Origin: Anaspis maculata
Taxonomy: Eukaryota; Arthropoda; Insecta; Coleoptera; Scraptiidae
Assembly: GCA_949128115.1 (NCBI GenBank)
Contig: OX421967.1
Span: forward strand, 26,366,635-26,430,634
Direction: 5' to 3'
DNA: 64,000 bases
Made by a program: the position numbers and the translations under genes. Positions 58,814 to 64,000 of this stretch are shown one piece after another; the first letter of the stretch is position 1, and each line of letters opens with the position of its first letter. The notes below the pieces were generated by a model. It was not told the origin of the DNA. It was given only the letters and a program-made list of their open reading frames with translations, and searched no databases.

Positions 58814-59416
58814 TGTAATGTAACCCCGTTTTCGATGTTATTGCTGTAGTGTATCCTGCTCATGGGACCATTTCTGATGTGTATCGTAGTTTATCCTGAT
58901 TGATGGCACCACTCCTGTAATGTATCCTCGTTGCGATGTTCGGCTGTGATCGTCGTTGTTTCTTTCCTTCCCCACGTCGTTTACAATTTACCTACGTTGC
59001 GTTAAGTTCTTACTCATGATGAGAATGTGTCGTGGGGGATGAGGTTTGATTCTTGAATGAAACGCGAATGAAATGCAGGCAAAATGAATGTTTATTGAAA
59101 ATCAATGGCAAAGTTTTTGAATGGATTTGTTTCTTTTCTCAAAACACCTATTGACAGTGATAAAATGACACAACAAGAATGAAGAACAGAAAAACACAAA
59201 CAAATGAAACAAGAGAAATCATTACAAATTATTTAGACAATGCAGGAATTTACAACAGTGAAATGAACACAAAATCAGATTGACAAAACAAAACAAGAAA
59301 TCATGAAACATGTTAAACTGTCAAGTTGATCGCAAAGGAAAAGTGACGTATTCGCTGACAGGCACACATGGGGAAGAACACGTCAAAGAAACCCCTGCGT
59401 ATAGCCTGGTTGGTTG
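58814..59416 (+). repeat. Direct repeat copy 1 (left LTR candidate)
   Basis: Paired with 63398-64000 at a constant offset of 4584 bp. The true right end lies somewhere after 59416 and cannot be set from this window. Confidence 0.9.
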
Positions 59417-59659
59417 CTGAAAAATCCCTTCTCAAATGATCTGAACAAAAGTCAAGTTTGAATGAGTCATGATGAAATGACAGAGAAGTCACTCCAGTTT
59501 GCATTGATCAAGTCAGCGTGAATCGGTGCTTGAACCTCTTTGAATGTTTGTTTCGTTTACAAGTTATTTACTTAACAACAAAAGGAAACTTTACGCTAAG
59601 CAATTAATGTTACACTTTACAAACAAAAGAGGTCAAATTTATAGATAAGTACACAATTA

Positions 59660-59875
59660 AAAACGATCGGTAAACAAGTTGATAAATCAGCCAGAAACAA
59701 ATGATTAGTAATGGTGTAGATAAACGAACAAGAAACAAACGATAAGTAAAGGTGTAGGTAAATAAACAAGAAACAAATAAGAGATGAACAGGTAGATAAA
59801 TCAACAAGAAACAAATGCGGGATAAATAGGTAGATAAATAAACAAGAAACAGGTGATAGATGAATAAGTAGAGAA
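59660..59875 (+). repeat. Approx. 44-bp tandem array
   Basis: Five degenerate units around AACAAGAAACAAA and GGTAGATAAAT, purine-rich on the plus strand. The minus strand keeps a frame open (YLPVHLLFVSCL-type), which I treat as a by-product. Confidence 0.8.
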
Positions 59876-60615
59876 GTTGAAGTTGGTCATACTCTTTTGT
59901 AAGCAAATGGAAGAAAGAAGTATCCATAACGCATTCGCCCGAAATTCCCCAGAAGTTACCCATCAAAAACCCCACAGATACATACATACATACAAAACAG
60001 AAGAAGAATTAGTAAACAATAACCATGCAAGAGAATCGACTCGAGCCAACCTGTGGCCCACTCTTCGTCGTTTAAGTTGGAATGGAAACCCCAACGTGAA
60101 TCGTAGAGGTAAATTTGGAGTCAGATGTACTTTAGTGATATCCTGATGGGATGGACAAGGACCTCTCAAGAAGCCTATGTTCGATGAGGCCCCACGTGAG
60201 ATCAACCCACTCAGGTGCTTGCCGGTGAGAGTGCCGACAAGGCCGCCCAAGGTACTGATCAGAGCGGGTAAAAGCAAAAGAAGTGGAAACACTCCTGCAA
60301 AATTGACTGTGTCCACATTCGTTCCCGAAGGTAAACACTTATTTTCGTTAAATGCGAGATAAGTGACATTTACAGTTGAGCTTGTGAATGGACATTGTCG
60401 GTATTATCGAGAAACGATAGTTGCAACCACAATCATTGAGCACTCACACCACCTCCATACTTCATTTGAGCTCCAACATTCAACGTACGCATTCTTGGTG
60501 AATAGGTTCCGTGATACTACCGAATATGTTTATTAATAAGTATGCCCGTCAAAACAGGGCAGTAAAAAGAAACAAACCCGAAGTCTGAAGCAGCGGCGAA
60601 AGGATGGGAAACTAA

Positions 60616-60739
60616 TGTAGCGATTCCCCAAAACAACACTCCACAAACGCTCCGTTACACAAGGCAAACCAATAGCCGACAGGATTTCTTTTAAATAACA
60701 GAGTATCTACAGAATGCTATCCTTTACAGAATTGCATCA
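60616..60739. mobile_element. TAA-flanked MITE, copy 3 (diverged)
   Basis: 124 bp; the left end TGTAGCGATTCC, CCACAAACGCTCCGTTAC, AATAACAGAGTA and a right end GAATTGCATCA parallel the copies at 7500 and 21819. Flanked by TAA on both sides. Located inside the probable LTR-type element. Confidence 0.65.
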
Positions 60740-61164
60740 TAAGTAGGAACAACAAAGGATCACGTTAAAACTCACATAATTCCCCCCCCCCAAATAATAA
60801 AATGTTAGTAGACTCAACAAGGCAGATTCATACGAGCAGGTGGAACCCCCCCCCCCAGGACACGGAGAAGCGTGCAAGCCTTCTTTCCTTCGTTTACTCT
60901 CAGGCATCACCCGACAATGAACAATGAAATGTGAATGAATCATCAAAATTACTGTTCTCTACTTAACGGCTGATTTGGGGCGTAGCAGAGTTTCTTTTTG
61001 TCATCTTACTGTTTGTGACGTAACTTGTGGAAAGAAACAATTAATGAAACCTCGAAATACGCGCGCAGCGCAGTTCGCAGGCCTTGTCACGTCATGAGTG
61101 CGCCAAGTGCACACGCACTAGATTTACGGCTGTTGCCGTCAATAATCAGATCACTTGAGAGTAG

Positions 61165-61656
61165 ATAAATTACACAAAATTCAAAGCAGTGCGAAGCACC
61201 TTGATTTCAAAGGGGAAAAACTGCGGGTTATGCAAGCCCGTTGATAACAAAGAGAACAAAGGATGTCGTGTTATTTACAATAATTTCGCGGACAAAATAG
61301 GTATCGAAATGCATGATTTGGTGAGTGGGTGGAAGTCAAAATTACGGTACAATAATCAAAGCAAAACTGACCTTAAATACGTGAAAACGACACACACCGG
61401 ACCACTTAAAATCACGTGTTCTTTACCACCGCTGATTCTCCTCTCTCCGTCTGCGGCTGTCACTCGCCTAGCGCAGCGCCATCTCCCTCTCCTCGCGGCA
61501 AACGCTACGAACGTCAACGACCGTACCTACTTCAGGTACCAACGTATAAACAAAACAAAGGGGGAATACCACATTTACGCCCCTTTGAAGAAGCGACGGA
61601 AAAGGATAGAAGACGATGACGGAGATTCTTCAACAAACCCAAGACAGTTCATGTGA
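61165..61656 (+). CDS. Unidentified open frame inside the LTR-type element
   Basis: Open from 61165 to a TGA at 61656, without an ATG near its start. It includes KNCGLCKPVDNKENKGC (four cysteines, CX2C first), a helical stretch (DKIGIEMHDLVSGWKS) and a basic C-terminus (PLKKRRKRIEDDDGD) that could be a nuclear localisation signal. I do not recognise it. It may be a remnant of an accessory protein or a chance frame. Confidence 0.2.
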   Translation: MNYTKFKAVRSTLISKGKNCGLCKPVDNKENKGCRVIYNNFADKIGIEMHDLVSGWKSKLRYNNQSKTDLKYVKTTHTGPLKITCSLPPLILLSPSAAVTRLAQRHLPLLAANATNVNDRTYFRYQRINKTKGEYHIYAPLKKRRKRIEDDDGDSSTNPRQFM

Positions 61657-62996
61657 TGAAATTCTTTCTTCTTGTTCTTCGTGTTCTTCGTGTTCTTCTT
61701 TCCGAGATGACTCCAGGTGGAACCAGACGAAACTTGACAAAGTGTACAGGACAGTGGTTCAGAGGCAGGAGCAATGCCCCCTAGTCGACAGAAGTTGAGT
61801 GAGGGTCCTGACGCTGGTGAAACGATTTTTGGTTGTAGATCAGCTTCTTCTTCGGAACCAGATAAGAGGTGGACGCCCCTTGATCAGACTTGGTGGCCAA
61901 GAGGTTGAATATCCTGTTGACGACTGGGACTCATGTAGATGACTATTGATTTAAGGTGCGAACTTGATGCTTCAGTGGAGCCAGGCGGTGATGGAGTCAA
62001 AAATTTGGTGACTGATGAGCTTGACTTGAGACAAAACGCTTCGTCATGAAACAAGATGACACGGACGTTTCTTGCAGCTTTTCGGTGTCAGAATTGTTTG
62101 AGTATCAGGTAGCAGGATGACGGTGATGGTTTGATGTTCTTCGCATCTCGAAAGATTTTTCTTTGTTCAATGGCGAGACGGCAGTGTTGAACATGATGGC
62201 GGCAAGGTCGTGCAAGATGATCGTGGTGATGTTTTGCACGCTGGTGTGGCTGGTTCAATGTCAAGGCTTGCCGGATCCATGATGTTGTGTGGCTGCGACT
62301 TGTCAGGTGATACTTGAAGTATGTTTCGTGCAGCATGATACGATTATGATGAAGCAAGGCTTGCTGGTTGGCCAGACGTCATCCATTCGAACAGGCACAT
62401 CTTCTCTTCCGTCGTGATGGGAATTCATTTTCACACGAATCATTTAAATCTCGGGTGCAATCGTCCACGCAATTGGAGTTGTCATTCATGAAACAAAACG
62501 AAAACCAGCAGAAAAAAGGCTACACAAAACAAACAACTTAGCCCTTCTCACAGCACCCCCCTTGAATGCTCTTGAAAAAGAACAACTGGTTCCCGACAGG
62601 GTTTCACCCTGTGCCCATCACAATGTCCCGTTACGGTACAATTTCTGCAGTATACTCAGCTCTTACCTTCTTTCCTTCAAGATGTCAGAATGTCCTTCAG
62701 AATGACAGGTCTGGAATAATCTCCGGTGATAGTCAAGAGGTCCCAAACATTCAGTGCGGATCGGGAGTGGGACCCACGTTTTCCTTTTGTTCATTTTCTT
62801 TTATTCTGTTCTTCGGTGACAGTGTTTCGGGAGTAGATGACAAGCTGGGAATCCAATGATGTCGGGTAGAACATCTCGAGCAGTAGGTACTTTGTGTTGG
62901 CTCATTGGTGAATCCATTGTCGATTTTTTTTTCCAAAGTGATCGGCGGTTGAACGGTGTCGATTAGACGATGGTTTCAAGTGGTTTTCCTGGATCA

Positions 62997-63219
62997 ACGA
63001 CATTGAGTGTGGGGGAGTAGACTGCTGGTCGAACGAGGTTGAGTTGTTGGTTCAGCGATGTTGAATGTGGAAAAGCAGACTGTTGGTTCAGCGATGTTGA
63101 ATGTGGGAGAGCAGACTGTTGGTCCAGCGAGGTTGAGTGTGGAAGAGCATACTGTTGGTTTAGCGATGTTGAAAGTGGAAGAGCACACTGCTGATTCAGC
63201 GATGTTGAATGTGGAAGCC
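62997..63219 (+). repeat. 36-bp tandem array
   Basis: About six units of 36 bp, GCGATGTTGAATGTGGAAGA plus GCAGACTGTTGGTTCA, starting at 63055, 63091, 63127, 63163 and 63199 with degenerate units before. As 36 is a multiple of three, two minus-strand frames stay open (STSLNQQ and FNIAEPT repeats). Not called as a gene. Confidence 0.92.
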
Positions 63220-63397
63220 TTCGTGTCTTGGAAATAAGACAGTTCGCTTGGGTCGTCAGCACCCCATCTTTTCCAAATCGAGTTATCGCTCATGAAAACA
63301 AAACATTCATCAGTAGTAAAATGTGACAACAAACATGAGATCAACATCATCCCACAACATTCTCATCTTTGAGTATCCTGGTCACGTGGCATCATTC

Positions 63398-64000
63398 TGT
63401 AATGTAACCCCGTTTTCGATGTTATTGCTGTAGTGTATCCTGCTCATGGGACCATTTCTGATGTGTATCGTAGTTTATCCTGATTGATGGCACCACTCCT
63501 GTAATGTATCCTCGTTGCGATGTTCGGCTGTGATCGTCGTTGTTTCTTTCCTTCCCCACGTCGTTTACAATTTACCTACGTTGCGTTAAGTTCTTACTCA
63601 TGATGAGAATGTGTCGTGGGGGATGAGGTTTGATTCTTGAATGAAACGCGAATGAAATGCAGGCAAAATGAATGTTTATTGAAAATCAATGGCAAAGTTT
63701 TTGAATGGATTTGTTTCTTTTCTCAAAACACCTATTGACAGTGATAAAATGACACAACAAGAATGAAGAACAGAAAAACACAAACAAATGAAACAAGAGA
63801 AATCATTACAAATTATTTAGACAATGCAGGAATTTACAACAGTGAAATGAACACAAAATCAGATTGACAAAACAAAACAAGAAATCATGAAACATGTTAA
63901 ACTGTCAAGTTGATCGCAAAGGAAAAGTGACGTATTCGCTGACAGGCACACATGGGGAAGAACACGTCAAAGAAACCCCTGCGTATAGCCTGGTTGGTTG
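63398..64000 (+). repeat. Direct repeat copy 2 (right LTR candidate, truncated)
   Basis: Same sequence as 58814-59416. The window ends inside it. Confidence 0.9.

Larger units (their letters stand above)
58814..64000. mobile_element. Probable non-coding LTR-type element (incomplete at window end)
   Basis: A 603-bp direct repeat, identical as far as I could compare, occurs at 58814-59416 and 63398-64000; the second copy is cut by the window end, so the full repeat is longer. Both start TGTAATGTAACCCCG, fitting the TG of an LTR. The roughly 4-kb interior lacks gag, protease, reverse transcriptase and integrase motifs on either strand, so this would be a LARD-like derivative. I could not find a convincing primer-binding site or polypurine tract. 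A plain 4.58-kb tandem duplication is the main alternative. Confidence 0.5.

Noticed and set aside
59963..60316. 117-codon minus-strand frame with a leucine-rich head (FPLLLLLPALISTLGG)
   Set aside because: Looks like a signal or membrane segment but is followed by unrelated residues and overlaps another open frame; no support for a gene.
62963..63350. Two repetitive minus-strand frames
   Set aside because: Product of the 36-bp tandem array.
1..64000. tRNA genes
   Set aside because: No A-box/B-box pair with a plausible cloverleaf was seen by eye; a covariance-model scan would be needed to exclude them.

Overview
This is a stretch of an animal nuclear genome, almost certainly an insect. It is AT-rich, genes are sparse and split by short GT-AG introns, and the recurrent GTAGGTACCTAC-type words are common in hemipteran and some lepidopteran genomes. 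I lean towards a hemipteran but cannot prove it. There are no bacterial operons. Most of the window is transposable-element sequence, and the striking feature is how much of it is palindromic: more than fifteen separate inverted-repeat (foldback or MITE-like) elements are visible, from about 80 bp to 10.4 kb.

Host genes. The best one is the 5' end of an ABCB6-like half-transporter gene at 53227-53616 (+): two coding exons joined by a 66-bp intron and ending at a donor site, with the rest presumably beyond the window. Three isolated candidate exons lie on the minus strand: 844-1053 (membrane-protein-like, followed by a GTAAGT donor), 2270-2446 (acidic/lysine-rich, good start context, donor) and 17457-17605 (acceptor, 5' UTR, start codon, donor). 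None of the three can be assigned a product with confidence.

Layout. 1-5 kb: candidate exons and a 30-bp minisatellite. 5-10.4 kb: two large foldbacks (5266-6768 and 7183-8130, the second carrying a TAA-flanked MITE), smaller palindromes and a 5S-rRNA-like fragment. 11.4-13.2 kb: a decayed PIF/Harbinger element with two related nuclease N-terminal fragments. 18.6-24.8 kb: MITEs, a broken Ty3/Gypsy pol, and a MITE nested inside the end of another MITE. 26.2-36.6 kb: the centrepiece, a 10.4-kb near-perfect palindrome with 4.23-kb arms around a 1.94-kb spacer. The spacer holds an intact 219-codon ORF, the C-terminal end of a Polinton/Maverick-type integrase and a 59-bp tandem array whose units each carry a small palindrome and, in the first ones, a TGACGTCA core. 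36.6-40.1 kb: a non-LTR retrotransposon (gag, endonuclease, reverse transcriptase) cut off at its 5' side exactly at the palindrome edge and entering a 200-bp assembly gap. 41-50.7 kb: more hairpin elements, a 3.3-kb foldback with another element nested in one arm, and a second PIF/Harbinger fragment. 55-57.4 kb: four palindromic elements, probably inside the large second intron of the ABCB6-like gene. 58.8-64 kb: a roughly 5-kb element bounded by 603-bp direct repeats starting with TG, probably a non-coding LTR-type element.

The candidate for an undescribed system is the Polinton-related palindrome with its spacer gene and hairpin array. The two arms are so alike that recent duplication, gene conversion or an assembly artefact must be separated before it is interpreted.
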